From contig CABZJN010000007.1 in assembly GCA_902526085.1 (NCBI GenBank), positions 1 to 52,916 of the forward strand: 52,916 nucleotides of DNA. The letters are read 5' to 3'. The DNA is from an uncultured Pelagibacteraceae bacterium (GTDB lineage Bacteria > Pseudomonadota > Alphaproteobacteria > Pelagibacterales > Pelagibacteraceae). The notes beneath the pieces are model-generated. The model was not told the DNA's origin. It saw only the letters and a program-made list of their open reading frames with translations, and searched no databases. Positions 43,200 to 50,786 of the stretch are shown here, one piece after another. Both the position numbers and the translations under genes were made by a program. Numbering within the stretch: the first letter of the stretch is position 1; every line of letters begins with the position of its first letter.

Positions 43200-43526
43200 A
43201 TGTCAATTTTAGAAAAACTAAATAAAGCAATCATGGAAAAAGATGGTGCAGCAGCTGGTGAGCTGGTGCACGATGACTACAAAATGTTTTCTCATCTAAA
43301 AGGTGAATATGTACACATGGGTAAAGCAGGCATGGTCGAAGCCGTAAGTAAAGGCATGATGAGTCCTGCTAAATATAGAATCCTTTTTGAGAATGATGAA
43401 ATTGGTTTTGATCATTCATATGTTACTTATCAAGATGGAAATACTGAAGCTTTAATGTGTTGTTGGAAATTTAAAGATGGTAAAATCATTGAATTAGAAA
43501 CTGGAGCAACAAAAATACCAAAATAA
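43200..43526 (+). CDS. Small NTF2-like protein, paralogue A
   Basis: The 108-residue protein begins MSILEKLNKAIMEKD and ends LETGATKIPK, an outline shared with the 106-residue protein at 45423-45743 (MSILEKYSAALKNKD, LETGATPMPK), so the two are clear paralogues. The middle (ENDEIGFDHSYVTYQDGNTEAL) also matches. The fold looks NTF2/SnoaL-like. It starts 8 bases after the previous stop. No function is known to me. Confidence 0.75.
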   Translation: MSILEKLNKAIMEKDGAAAGELVHDDYKMFSHLKGEYVHMGKAGMVEAVSKGMMSPAKYRILFENDEIGFDHSYVTYQDGNTEALMCCWKFKDGKIIELETGATKIPK

Positions 43527-43550
43527 CCATAAACTTATAAAGGAGTAAAT

Positions 43551-43634
43551 ATGGCTAGCATTGAAGTTAGAACTTTTGTCAAAGCAGACAAATATGTTGA
43601 GGCATACGAGTTTGCTGTGGTTTGGGTAGAATAA
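43551..43634 (+). CDS. 27-residue ORF, small protein or gene remnant
   Basis: An ORF of 27 residues (MASIEVRTFVKADKYV to WVE) follows an excellent ribosome binding site (AAAGGAGTAAAT) of the same form as that ahead of the gene at 45111. It ends one base before the next start codon. The N terminus looks like the first strand of an alpha/beta-barrel dimeric domain, so it may be a shrunken member of the surrounding family. A translated leader for the next gene, which lacks its own clear site, is another possibility. Confidence 0.4.
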   Translation: MASIEVRTFVKADKYVEAYEFAVVWVE

Positions 43635-43635
43635 C

Positions 43636-43905
43636 ATGGTAAAAATGGTTGGTAATTTTGAGGTAAAAGACTGGTCTCATTGGAAAAAAATGTTTGATGA
43701 ACACTCTGGACCAAGAGAAGCAGCAGGTATCAAAACTATTTACGTTGGAAATGAATTAGAAAATCCAAATAAGGTTCATATTGTGATGGAGACACCCGCT
43801 GCGGATACTATGCAAAAATTTATGCAGAATCCAGAGAATGCTAAGGTAATTGCGGAATCTGGCCATAAACAAGAGACAACAGTAATGAGTGTTTGTTCAG
43901 ATTAA
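43636..43905 (+). CDS. Small alpha+beta-barrel-like protein, ABM/DUF3764-like
   Basis: The 89-residue protein opens MVKMVGNFEVKDWSHWKKMFDEH and has the strand-helix-strand order of dimeric alpha+beta barrels (antibiotic monooxygenase or DUF3764-like): KTIYVGNELENPNKVHIVMET in the middle and MQKFMQNPENAKVIAESG near the end. Such proteins are stress-linked oxygenases or of unknown role. It lacks a strong ribosome binding site and may be coupled to the 27-residue ORF just upstream. Confidence 0.7.
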   Translation: MVKMVGNFEVKDWSHWKKMFDEHSGPREAAGIKTIYVGNELENPNKVHIVMETPAADTMQKFMQNPENAKVIAESGHKQETTVMSVCSD

Positions 43906-43924
43906 AAATAATAACAGAAAGGTA

Positions 43925-44410
43925 ATGGTGAAAAAAATATATTTAATTATGATGTTTATAATATTTACAACATCAAGTTTTGCAGACGGTCATAAAGGAA
44001 AAATTGATCTTAAAGGTTTTATTGTTGGAGATAACAAATTTCTTACTGATAACGAGGGTAACTTTTTAACTTTTACTTACGATGGAGTTGGAGGAGTAAT
44101 GGCAGTCGAAGGTACAACATTCATGGATAATGCTTCACAATATTGTCTTGGCGCAGGCACAATCCCAGGAAAGGGATTTGAAATGGGACACTGTAAAATA
44201 AACCAAATGGATGGGGATACTATTTTTACATACTACGAAATTCCACTTGGAGATTCAATGAATGGTACATTTAAATGTTTAGGGGGAACAGGAAAATATA
44301 ATGGAATAGAATGTAGTGGCTCAACAGGGTACACACCAATTAACTCAGCCCAAGAAAATAAATTTGCCTCATCAATTTATTTTAAAGGTGAATATTCTTT
44401 AATGAAATAA
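43925..44410 (+). CDS. Secreted beta-rich protein of unknown function
   Basis: The start at 43925 follows AGAAAGG and gives a proper signal peptide (MVKKIYLIMMFIIFTTSSFADG); the longer reading runs into the previous gene. The mature part (about 140 residues) is glycine-rich and beta-like, with three cysteines (in YCLGAG, GHCKI, and FKCLGG) plus one in IECSG, and the segment GGTGKYNGIECSG, which recalls allene-oxide-cyclase-type barrels. I cannot assign a function. It is the only exported member in the middle of the small-protein run. Confidence 0.72.
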   Translation: MVKKIYLIMMFIIFTTSSFADGHKGKIDLKGFIVGDNKFLTDNEGNFLTFTYDGVGGVMAVEGTTFMDNASQYCLGAGTIPGKGFEMGHCKINQMDGDTIFTYYEIPLGDSMNGTFKCLGGTGKYNGIECSGSTGYTPINSAQENKFASSIYFKGEYSLMK

Positions 44411-44463
44411 TTGAATAATCATTAGATTGATTTAAAATACTAAATAAAAAAAAGGAGAAAAAA

Positions 44464-44754
44464 ATGGAAAAAGAAGTGTTAGTAATCGTAGATTTGAAAG
44501 AAGGAAAACTTGAAAAATTTATGGGATGGATGCAATCAGATGAAGGTATGAGTGTGAGAAAATCTGCAGCTCATCCAGAAAAAACTATAGGAGCAGTAAA
44601 GCCAGATAAAAGTGGCGTAATGTTTAAGGTATTTGTTCATAATATGGAAAAAATGAAAGAACTAATATCTGGTACACATCCAGTTGGAAAGGAAATTTAT
44701 GATGAATGTGTTATCAAAATGACTGCCTGGGATTTGACTAAGGTTGAAATGTAA
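44464..44754 (+). CDS. Small hypothetical protein, ferredoxin-like fold suspected
   Basis: I do not recognise the family. The 96-residue protein has a strand-helix-strand pattern: EVLVIVDLKEGKLEKFMGWM, then TIGAVKPDKSGVMFKVFVHNMEKMKELIS, then ECVIKMTAWDL. This fits a small dimeric alpha+beta barrel like its neighbours. A strong ribosome binding site (AAAGGAG) precedes it. The next gene begins one base after its stop. Confidence 0.65.
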   Translation: MEKEVLVIVDLKEGKLEKFMGWMQSDEGMSVRKSAAHPEKTIGAVKPDKSGVMFKVFVHNMEKMKELISGTHPVGKEIYDECVIKMTAWDLTKVEM

Positions 44755-44755
44755 T

Positions 44756-45079
44756 ATGGCAAAATTTTACTTAATAGGCAAGATAAGTGGAGAACTAATG
44801 AAGAGAATGCAGAACGAACCAACTGCAGACAGATTTGCTTCTACAAAAAAGGTAACAGAAGCAGCTGGTTTAAAGCTTATTTCTTACGAGTGGGTTAGAG
44901 GTAGATTTGATGTAATCTCTTGTGTTGAAGGGGAATACGAACAAGCCGTTGCATTAAAGATAGCTTTTAAAAATTCTGGACTTATGGATGATTTAATGGT
45001 CCATGAAGTAATAGATTACAATAAAGCTTTCAGTAATGCTGCCAGTGCTGCAAAAACAGTCGTCAAGCCTGCTGAATAA
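44756..45079 (+). CDS. GYD-domain-like small protein
   Basis: The ATG at 44756 (MAKFYLIGKIS) is one base beyond the previous stop and is preferred to an earlier in-frame methionine. The 107-residue protein resembles GYD-domain proteins: KFYLIGKISGELMK, KVTEAAGLKLISYEWVRGRFDVISCVEGEYEQAVALKIAF, where the usual GxYD reads GRFD. A short Ala/Lys-rich tail ends it. Function unknown; the fold is a dimeric alpha+beta barrel. Confidence 0.72.
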   Translation: MAKFYLIGKISGELMKRMQNEPTADRFASTKKVTEAAGLKLISYEWVRGRFDVISCVEGEYEQAVALKIAFKNSGLMDDLMVHEVIDYNKAFSNAASAAKTVVKPAE

Positions 45080-45110
45080 GATATAATTTATTTAAAAAAA
45101 GGAGTAAATT

Positions 45111-45398
45111 ATGAGTGCTTATGTATTATCGAGTATTAAAGTCAACAATCCCGATAACTATAAAGAATATGTCACAAAAGTTAAGTCTATAGTTGAAAAA
45201 TTTGGTGGAGAGTACTTGGTTAGAGGTGGAGAGATGACAGTTATTGAGGGTGAATGGAATAATCCTAGATCTATTGTGATTAAATTTCAATCAAAAGAAA
45301 AAGCGATGGAATGGTATAACTCAGAAGAATACAAACCGATTAGACAGATAAGACATGATAATGCTGTGTCAAATTCTATAATTGTTGAAGGAATATAA
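45111..45398 (+). CDS. DUF1330 family protein
   Basis: The 95-residue protein matches DUF1330: MSAYVLSSIKVNNPDNYKEY, then KFGGEYLVRGGEMTVIEGEWNNPRSIVIKF, and AMEWYNSEEYKPIRQIR. The family forms dimeric alpha+beta barrels of unknown activity. The strong ribosome binding site AAAGGAGTAAAT repeats that of the 27-residue ORF. Confidence 0.88.
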   Translation: MSAYVLSSIKVNNPDNYKEYVTKVKSIVEKFGGEYLVRGGEMTVIEGEWNNPRSIVIKFQSKEKAMEWYNSEEYKPIRQIRHDNAVSNSIIVEGI

Positions 45399-45422
45399 AA
45401 ATATTAAGAATAGGAGAAAAAA

Positions 45423-45743
45423 ATGTCAATATTAGAGAAATATAGCGCTGCCCTAAAAAACAAAGATGAAGCAGCTATGAATGAACTTTTGCATGACGAT
45501 TTCAAATTTACAATGCATAAATCAGGAAATACTTTAGGTAAAGCTGAAGTGATCAAATGGGCGATGAGCGGTGATATTAATCAAAGAGATACAAGAGTTG
45601 TATATGAAAATGATGAAGTGGGTGTACACCACGCATTTGTAACATTTGATGATGGAAATACTGAAGCAGTAATGGCAGTCTACAAATATGATAATGGAAA
45701 AATCATGAGTTTAGAGACTGGCGCAACACCAATGCCTAAATAA
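45423..45743 (+). CDS. Small NTF2-like protein, paralogue B
   Basis: This 106-residue protein is a paralogue of the one at 43200-43526, with shared ends (MSILEK, LETGAT-PK) and a shared core (YENDEVGVHHAFVTFDDGNTEAVM). It has a ribosome binding site (AGGAGAAA), and its last base overlaps the start of the secreted cupredoxin gene (TAATGA), so the two are coupled. Function unknown. Confidence 0.75.
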   Translation: MSILEKYSAALKNKDEAAMNELLHDDFKFTMHKSGNTLGKAEVIKWAMSGDINQRDTRVVYENDEVGVHHAFVTFDDGNTEAVMAVYKYDNGKIMSLETGATPMPK

Positions 45744-46240
45744 TGAAAAAACTCATACTTTTATTTATTTTAATCGCCTTTAATTCGAATGCAGCTTCAA
45801 TGAAGATGATTGGGTCTAAGGGTGATCCAAATGATGTTACAAGAGTAATAGAAGTAAAGATGTATGACAACTATTATGAGCCAAGTTCAATTCAAGTTAA
45901 AAAAGGTGAAACAGTAAAAATAATTGTTAAAAATTTAGGTGAACTGGTGCATGAATATAATATTGGCACTAAAAAGATGCATATTGAACACCAACCCGAA
46001 ATGGCAAGATTAATTGAACACGAGATTCTTTTAGGCGACCGAATTGATCATAAAAAAATGAAAGAAATGTCTAAAAAAGATCATTCATTGGGCCATAAAC
46101 ACGCAAATAGTGTAATGCTAGAGCCAAATAAAACAGGAGAAATTATCTGGAAGTTTTCAAAAGATATTTCTTTAGAAATGGCATGTAATATTCCTGGTCA
46201 CTACGAAAGTGGAATGGTCGGTCCTATAACATTTAAATAA
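45743..46240 (+). CDS. Secreted cupredoxin-like copper protein with His-rich insert
   Basis: The 165-residue protein has a signal peptide (about 1-18, ending NAAS) and a plastocyanin/azurin-like fold with candidate copper ligands His70 (ELVHEYNIG), Cys148, His153 and Met158 (ACNIPGHYESGM). Between strands is an insert rich in His, Met and Lys (about 78-120, e.g. HKKMKEMSKKDHSLGHKH), which could hold extra copper. It may be a copper chaperone or electron carrier. It ends the small-protein run, coupled to the NTF2-like gene before it. Confidence 0.82.
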   Translation: MKKLILLFILIAFNSNAASMKMIGSKGDPNDVTRVIEVKMYDNYYEPSSIQVKKGETVKIIVKNLGELVHEYNIGTKKMHIEHQPEMARLIEHEILLGDRIDHKKMKEMSKKDHSLGHKHANSVMLEPNKTGEIIWKFSKDISLEMACNIPGHYESGMVGPITFK

Positions 46241-46288
46241 ATTAGAAAACTTTGTAGATATTAATTAAGGATATATTATTCTTTAATT

Positions 46289-46624
46289 ATGAGTAATTTA
46301 ACTGCTTACATAATTTTAATTATTGCAGTTGCTCTTGGTACAGCATCAAATGGTTTTGCCAAAGCTGCAAATGGTTTTACAATTTTTTTACCAAGTGTCT
46401 TTACAGCAATAACAATAGTCGCTTGCATGTATACACTATCATTAGTTATGAAAACCATTCCTGTTGGAGTAACATATGCTTCATTTGCAGGATTATGTAT
46501 AGTAGCTACTTCAGTTGTTGGTATTTATAAATTTAATCAAATTCCAGACTTTTTTACAATTATAGGTCTAATACTAATTATATCTGGAGTTTTAATCGTT
46601 AATTTAGTTGGAAAATCAAATTAA
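46289..46624 (+). CDS. SMR-family small membrane protein lacking the conserved glutamate
   Basis: A 111-residue, four-helix SMR protein similar in length and pattern to that at 17626-17961 (FAKAANGFT after helix 1, IPVGVTYASFAGL in helix 3, KFNQIPDFFTIIGLIL). The position of EmrE Glu14 is Gly17 and that of Trp63 is phenylalanine. Proton/drug antiport as in EmrE is therefore doubtful. It is convergent with the DUF952 gene and probably separate from the small-protein run. Confidence 0.82.
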   Translation: MSNLTAYIILIIAVALGTASNGFAKAANGFTIFLPSVFTAITIVACMYTLSLVMKTIPVGVTYASFAGLCIVATSVVGIYKFNQIPDFFTIIGLILIISGVLIVNLVGKSN

Positions 46625-46627
46625 ATA

Positions 46628-46972
46628 TTAAAGTTCATCTGGCAGATCATGCTTACCGTCATCTTTTAAATTGATCATATATTCTTTAACTACAAAATCT
46701 AAATCTAGATCAGAGTATAAATGTGGAAACATGTTGCCATCAGTTGATTGCTCCCAAACCAGATTTTTTAATTTTAGAGCATCCACTTTAAGAATTATTA
46801 AATTAGTTTGATTAACATAAAACTTACTTAGTGTTTGCTTGATCTGATCCTTGTCTGAAAAATGGATATAACCATCTTTTAAATCTAATGTAGTGCCTTT
46901 AAAAATATTATTTTGTTTTGCCTCACTCCACTCAGATTTTGTGCATATCTTGTAGACAAAATCGAAATTCAT
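46628..46972 (-). CDS. DUF952 family protein
   Basis: The 114-residue protein matches DUF952: VYKICTKSEWSEAKQ at the start, KDGYIHFSDKDQI with the conserved YIHFS motif, and FPHLYSDLDLDFV near the end. The family is fused or linked to amidase- and glutathione transferase-type genes elsewhere, but its role is not known. It is last in the hisN-like operon, 1 base after the AhpD-like gene. Confidence 0.85.
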   Translation of the reverse strand: MNFDFVYKICTKSEWSEAKQNNIFKGTTLDLKDGYIHFSDKDQIKQTLSKFYVNQTNLIILKVDALKLKNLVWEQSTDGNMFPHLYSDLDLDFVVKEYMINLKDDGKHDLPDEL

Positions 46973-46973
46973 T

Positions 46974-47360
46974 TTATTTTAAAAAGTCGTCTACCTCTAC
47001 TTGATAGCCTTCAACTAAACGATTTGTTTCATTTGCCATTCCAACTATAGCGATCATTTCGTTTATCATTCCATCTGTAGCACCTTTTTTTTTGGCAGCT
47101 AAGGAATGAGATTTAATACAATATTCACAATTGTTAGTAATTGAAACTGCAACATAAATAAGTTCCTTTACAGCAGGATCTAATTCACCTTTTCCCATTA
47201 CTTGTTGTAATGATCTCCAAGTTCTTTCTAATGTTTCTGGACTATTAGCCATAGTTTTCCAAAAATTTGGAATTTCAGTTATTTGTCGAGCTTCTTTTAT
47301 TTCATTAAAAATTTCTTTTACTTTGCCAGTTGCATCTTTTTCTTCAATTGGTTTGAACAT
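46974..47360 (-). CDS. AhpD/carboxymuconolactone decarboxylase-like protein
   Basis: The 128-residue protein has the AhpD-type redox centre C78-x-x-C81-x-x-x-H85 (NNCEYCIKSH) in an all-helical CMD domain. Such proteins act as alkylhydroperoxidases or thiol reductants. A ribosome binding site (AGGAGGAAA) is plain. It lies 11 bases after the amidotransferase gene. Physiological partner unknown. Confidence 0.88.
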   Translation of the reverse strand: MFKPIEEKDATGKVKEIFNEIKEARQITEIPNFWKTMANSPETLERTWRSLQQVMGKGELDPAVKELIYVAVSITNNCEYCIKSHSLAAKKKGATDGMINEMIAIVGMANETNRLVEGYQVEVDDFLK

Positions 47361-47371
47361 CTTATTTCCTC

Positions 47372-48103
47372 CTATTTTTTGATTATGATATCACTCTTAA
47401 ATTTTGTATACAAAATTTTTGAATAATTATTCATATCTTTCATATTTTCTTTAGCTTCTTTATCAAATTTTTCTAGCGCACCTTGTCCTAATTGATTTTC
47501 TAAAGATGATTTATACTCAGGTACGCACCCCCAATCATTTACTGTTGTATCCTTAATCTCTATGTGGAATTGGATACCATAAGCAATATTTTTATATCTA
47601 AATATCTGATATTTTGTCTCTTTTGATGAAGCAATTAATGCTACATCTTTATTTTTTTCTAATTCTTGAACCTCATAGGAGTGCCATTGTAATGATGTAA
47701 TTTTTTCTGGAAAATCTGCGAAAAGTATATCTTTCTTTTTTTCATCCAAAAAATTTATATCCATCATTCCAATTTCAGGATTATTGGTTTTAACTACTTT
47801 TCCTCCTATTACTTCTCCCAATAATTGACACCCAAGACAGAAACCTAAGTATGGTTTATTTAATTCCACAACAAACTCTTTAATTTTTTTTTTTTCTTCA
47901 ATGAGCCATGGATAGTCATTTTCCATCCAAGTATCCATTGGACCGCCCATACATAGCATTCCGTCAAAAAAATTTAAATTATTTGGAATTTTTTCACCTT
48001 CATCTAATTCAATTGTTGTAATATTAACTCCATCTTTGATCATTAAATCTTTTATATAACCAGGATCTTCAATTTTAATGTGTTGAAGAACAAGAATTTC
48101 CAT
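47372..48103 (-). CDS. Class I glutamine amidotransferase-like protein
   Basis: The 243-residue protein is a stand-alone GATase1 domain similar to GMP synthase-like amidotransferases: catalytic Cys89 in GFCLGCQLLG, and His180 and Glu182 in YGIQFHIEI. It probably transfers or hydrolyses gamma-glutamyl amide groups, for example of polyamines or other amines. It starts 2 bases after the hisN-like gene. Confidence 0.85.
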   Translation of the reverse strand: MEILVLQHIKIEDPGYIKDLMIKDGVNITTIELDEGEKIPNNLNFFDGMLCMGGPMDTWMENDYPWLIEEKKKIKEFVVELNKPYLGFCLGCQLLGEVIGGKVVKTNNPEIGMMDINFLDEKKKDILFADFPEKITSLQWHSYEVQELEKNKDVALIASSKETKYQIFRYKNIAYGIQFHIEIKDTTVNDWGCVPEYKSSLENQLGQGALEKFDKEAKENMKDMNNYSKILYTKFKSDIIIKK

Positions 48104-48105
48104 TA

Positions 48106-48909
48106 TTAAACGATGGGTTTTAGCAAACCTAATATTTCTTTATGAATTGTTTTATTGGATGATACCACTACATGTCCTGCCCGTTTTGCATTTTGATTGT
48201 CCCAAGTTGTTACAATACCACTAGCAGCATTAATAATTGGTATTAGTGGATGAATGTCCCAAATTTTATTATTACATTGTATGACAACATCAATTCTACC
48301 TTCACATATCTGAGCATATGATAATGCATCTGAACAAGGAAATTGTATTAATTTAAGAAGCTTTGGAATTTTTTTTTGTTTATTTAAAGAAATAGCTCCA
48401 TGAAAACCAGCAGTTAATTTGATATCTTTAAATTTAACATTCTTGTTGACTGATATTTTTTTTCTTTTATTATTTTCAACAACATATGCAATTTTTGAAG
48501 ATTGATTATAATAATATTTGTTTAACATAGGGAAGTTTGCCAAACCAAATATTGGATTGTCTTTGTAATTTACTGATATTAAATTACTCCAAGTAGGACT
48601 TCCTATAACAAATGACCTGGTTCCATCTATGGGATCAATTACCCAACTAAAATCACTTTTAGTTTTTTTGTAACCAAATTCTTCACCAATAATTTCATGA
48701 CCAGGAAATTTTTTGCCTATCTTTGCTCTAATGAATTTTTCAAAAGCTTTATCGCATGTAGTAACAGGGTCATATCCTTTGCCAAGTAATTTATTGTTAA
48801 CTTTAAAAGGCTTATTAAGTTTTTTAAAATAAAAATTTGTTAAATCAATTGCTAGTTGGTTCAAAAACTTTGGAAATTCATTATTTTTAATTATTAGATT
48901 GCTATCCAT
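48106..48909 (-). CDS. hisN: Inositol-monophosphatase family, histidinol-phosphatase-like
   Basis: The 267-residue protein has the IMPase metal motifs GEEFG (75-79), DPIDGT (92-97) and, near the end, CEGRIDVVIQCNNKIWDIHPLIPI, where the second motif WDxAA reads WDIHP. The histidine and GIVTTW segment are typical of HisN-type histidinol-phosphatases. It is first in a four-gene minus-strand operon. An inositol or nucleotide phosphatase is the alternative. Confidence 0.8.
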   Translation of the reverse strand: MDSNLIIKNNEFPKFLNQLAIDLTNFYFKKLNKPFKVNNKLLGKGYDPVTTCDKAFEKFIRAKIGKKFPGHEIIGEEFGYKKTKSDFSWVIDPIDGTRSFVIGSPTWSNLISVNYKDNPIFGLANFPMLNKYYYNQSSKIAYVVENNKRKKISVNKNVKFKDIKLTAGFHGAISLNKQKKIPKLLKLIQFPCSDALSYAQICEGRIDVVIQCNNKIWDIHPLIPIINAASGIVTTWDNQNAKRAGHVVVSSNKTIHKEILGLLKPIV

Positions 48910-48958
48910 AATTCCAAATACTACTTAATTTCTCTTGATTAAAGATATTTTTTAATTA

Positions 48959-50077
48959 ATGCTCAATTTTATGAAAATTGAATTAAATAATAATAAGGTT
49001 TTTTTTAGAGATGAAAATCTGAATGAAGAAATTCATCCTTTTTGGCTTAGAGAAAGAGTAGAAAATGTTGAATTATTGGATCAAAAAACACAGCAGAGAC
49101 TATTTGATCCAAGTACAATGGAATCAGACGTCATTATCAAGTCAGCAATAATTGAAAAGGACCTCTTAAGCATAACTTTTTCAGATGGAATAGAAACTAA
49201 AATTGATATTAATAAAATAATTCGAGAATTTAAAAATTCCAACTCAATTATAAAAATTAAAGAAAAAGTAAAATGGACTTCTTCACTTAATAATGTAAAA
49301 AAATTTAATTTTCATGAGAATATTTATGAAAGTGTTGAAATGCATGAATTACTTGCTTCTTTTTACAAGTATGGATTTGCAATTTTAAAGAATGTTCCGA
49401 CGCATGATAATTATTTAATCAGATTTGCTAACTCTGTGGGCAGTGTTAGAAGAACTAATTTTGGTGAACACTTTAATGTTTCATCAAAACCTAATCCTAA
49501 TGATCTTGCATATACACCTTTACCTTTGGCTCCTCATACCGATAATCCATATAGAAATCCAGTCCCTTGTATTCAGATATTGCATTGTATAGAAAATGAA
49601 GTTACTGGTGGTTTATCTACGTTGGTCGATGGTTATACTGTTACAGAAGATTTAAAAAAAGACTTTCCTGAATATTATGAAATATTAACTAAAGTAAAAG
49701 TAAAATTTAAATTTATTGATAAAGATGTGATTTTAGAAGACTGGTCTGAATTAATAGAGCTCGATGAAAACAAGAATTTTAAACAAGTTAGATTTAGTCC
49801 TCGGCTTGATTACGTTCCGGTTTTAAAAAAAGAGGAACTAGACCTTTACTATAAGGCTAGAAAAAAATTATCTGATTTATACAACTCCAATTTCTATAGA
49901 ATAGAATTTAAATTAATGTCTGGGGATTTAATAATGATGGATAATTACAGATTGCTTCATGGTAGAACAGAATTTAATCCGAATGAGGGTAAAAGATTTT
50001 TACAAGGGTGCTATATTGAATATGATAGTACTGATAGCAAGCTTAGACATTTACAAAGAAAGTTTAATATAAATTAA
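48959..50077 (+). CDS. Gamma-butyrobetaine dioxygenase-like 2-oxoglutarate oxygenase
   Basis: The 372-residue protein has an N-terminal DUF971-like domain (about 1-110) and a TauD-type catalytic domain with iron ligands His193, Asp195 (PHTDNPYRNP) and His334 (LLHGRTEF). The layout, with GGLSTLVDGYTV and LLHG, matches gamma-butyrobetaine hydroxylase, which makes carnitine, and related trimethyllysine dioxygenase. The zinc-binding cysteines of the N-terminal domain are absent. A second methionine 12 bases on may be the true start; neither has a ribosome binding site. Not in an operon. Confidence 0.82.
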   Translation: MLNFMKIELNNNKVFFRDENLNEEIHPFWLRERVENVELLDQKTQQRLFDPSTMESDVIIKSAIIEKDLLSITFSDGIETKIDINKIIREFKNSNSIIKIKEKVKWTSSLNNVKKFNFHENIYESVEMHELLASFYKYGFAILKNVPTHDNYLIRFANSVGSVRRTNFGEHFNVSSKPNPNDLAYTPLPLAPHTDNPYRNPVPCIQILHCIENEVTGGLSTLVDGYTVTEDLKKDFPEYYEILTKVKVKFKFIDKDVILEDWSELIELDENKNFKQVRFSPRLDYVPVLKKEELDLYYKARKKLSDLYNSNFYRIEFKLMSGDLIMMDNYRLLHGRTEFNPNEGKRFLQGCYIEYDSTDSKLRHLQRKFNIN

Positions 50078-50078
50078 T

Positions 50079-50786
50079 TTAACCTATGCTTTGTAAAAAA
50101 GGCATATACTCAAGAAGATAATAACCTAAAGCTTGCAACTGATTGGTAATCATTAGCACTCCTGTAATTAATAGTAGAGATCCACCAAACATATTTATCA
50201 TCTTCATCTTCGCTTTTAGATTTTTAGAAAAAATCATAAATTTTTGTATCAAGTAACCTGATAGAACAAAGGGAATTGCTAGTCCAAGAGAATAAAATGA
50301 TAAAAGACCAATTCCTTTATTAATACTATCTTCAGTTGAAGCGATTGCAAGAATTGATCCTAAAATTGGACCAATACAAGGTGTCCAGCCAAAACCAAAA
50401 GCCATACCAATCAATATTGAACTTATCATTCCAGTATTGTTATTTGTCTGAAATCTCTTCTCATAATTTAAAAACTTAAGATTTATGAGCCCTAATATTT
50501 GTAAAGAAAATATTATAATGATTATTCCAGCTCCAATTCTGAGTTGATAAGAGTTTTCTAATACTAAAGAGCCTAAAAATGTAGCTGTAGCTCCAAAACT
50601 TATGAATACAATAGAAAATCCGACTGCAAATAAAATAATAGGAAAAATATTTACAGTTTTTTTTTCAAGTAATTCATTAAGAGTTGATCCTGATATATAT
50701 GATATATATCCTGGTATTAGAGGCAGAACACATGGAGATAAAAAGCTAAGCAAACCTGCTCCAAAAGCTAAAATAAATTCAATCAT
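50079..50786 (-). CDS. ccdA: CcdA-type cytochrome c biogenesis / thiol electron carrier
   Basis: This 235-residue protein has six membrane helices and the CcdA cysteines Cys19 (FLSPCVLPLIPGYISYISG) and Cys137 (GWTPCIGPILGSIL). It carries reducing power from cytoplasmic thioredoxin to periplasmic thiol proteins for cytochrome c maturation. Its start overlaps the ppc stop by one base (TAATG), an unexpected but efficient pairing. The periplasmic thioredoxin near 160-555 could be a client, by inference. Confidence 0.88.
   Translation of the reverse strand: MIEFILAFGAGLLSFLSPCVLPLIPGYISYISGSTLNELLEKKTVNIFPIILFAVGFSIVFISFGATATFLGSLVLENSYQLRIGAGIIIIIFSLQILGLINLKFLNYEKRFQTNNNTGMISSILIGMAFGFGWTPCIGPILGSILAIASTEDSINKGIGLLSFYSLGLAIPFVLSGYLIQKFMIFSKNLKAKMKMINMFGGSLLLITGVLMITNQLQALGYYLLEYMPFLQSIG

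Noticed and set aside
46262..46289. TAATTAA/TTAATTA pairing around the ribosome binding site of the SMR gene at 46289
   Set aside because: Seven A/T pairs over a 14-base loop would be unstable, and similar pairings are common in this AT-rich DNA.
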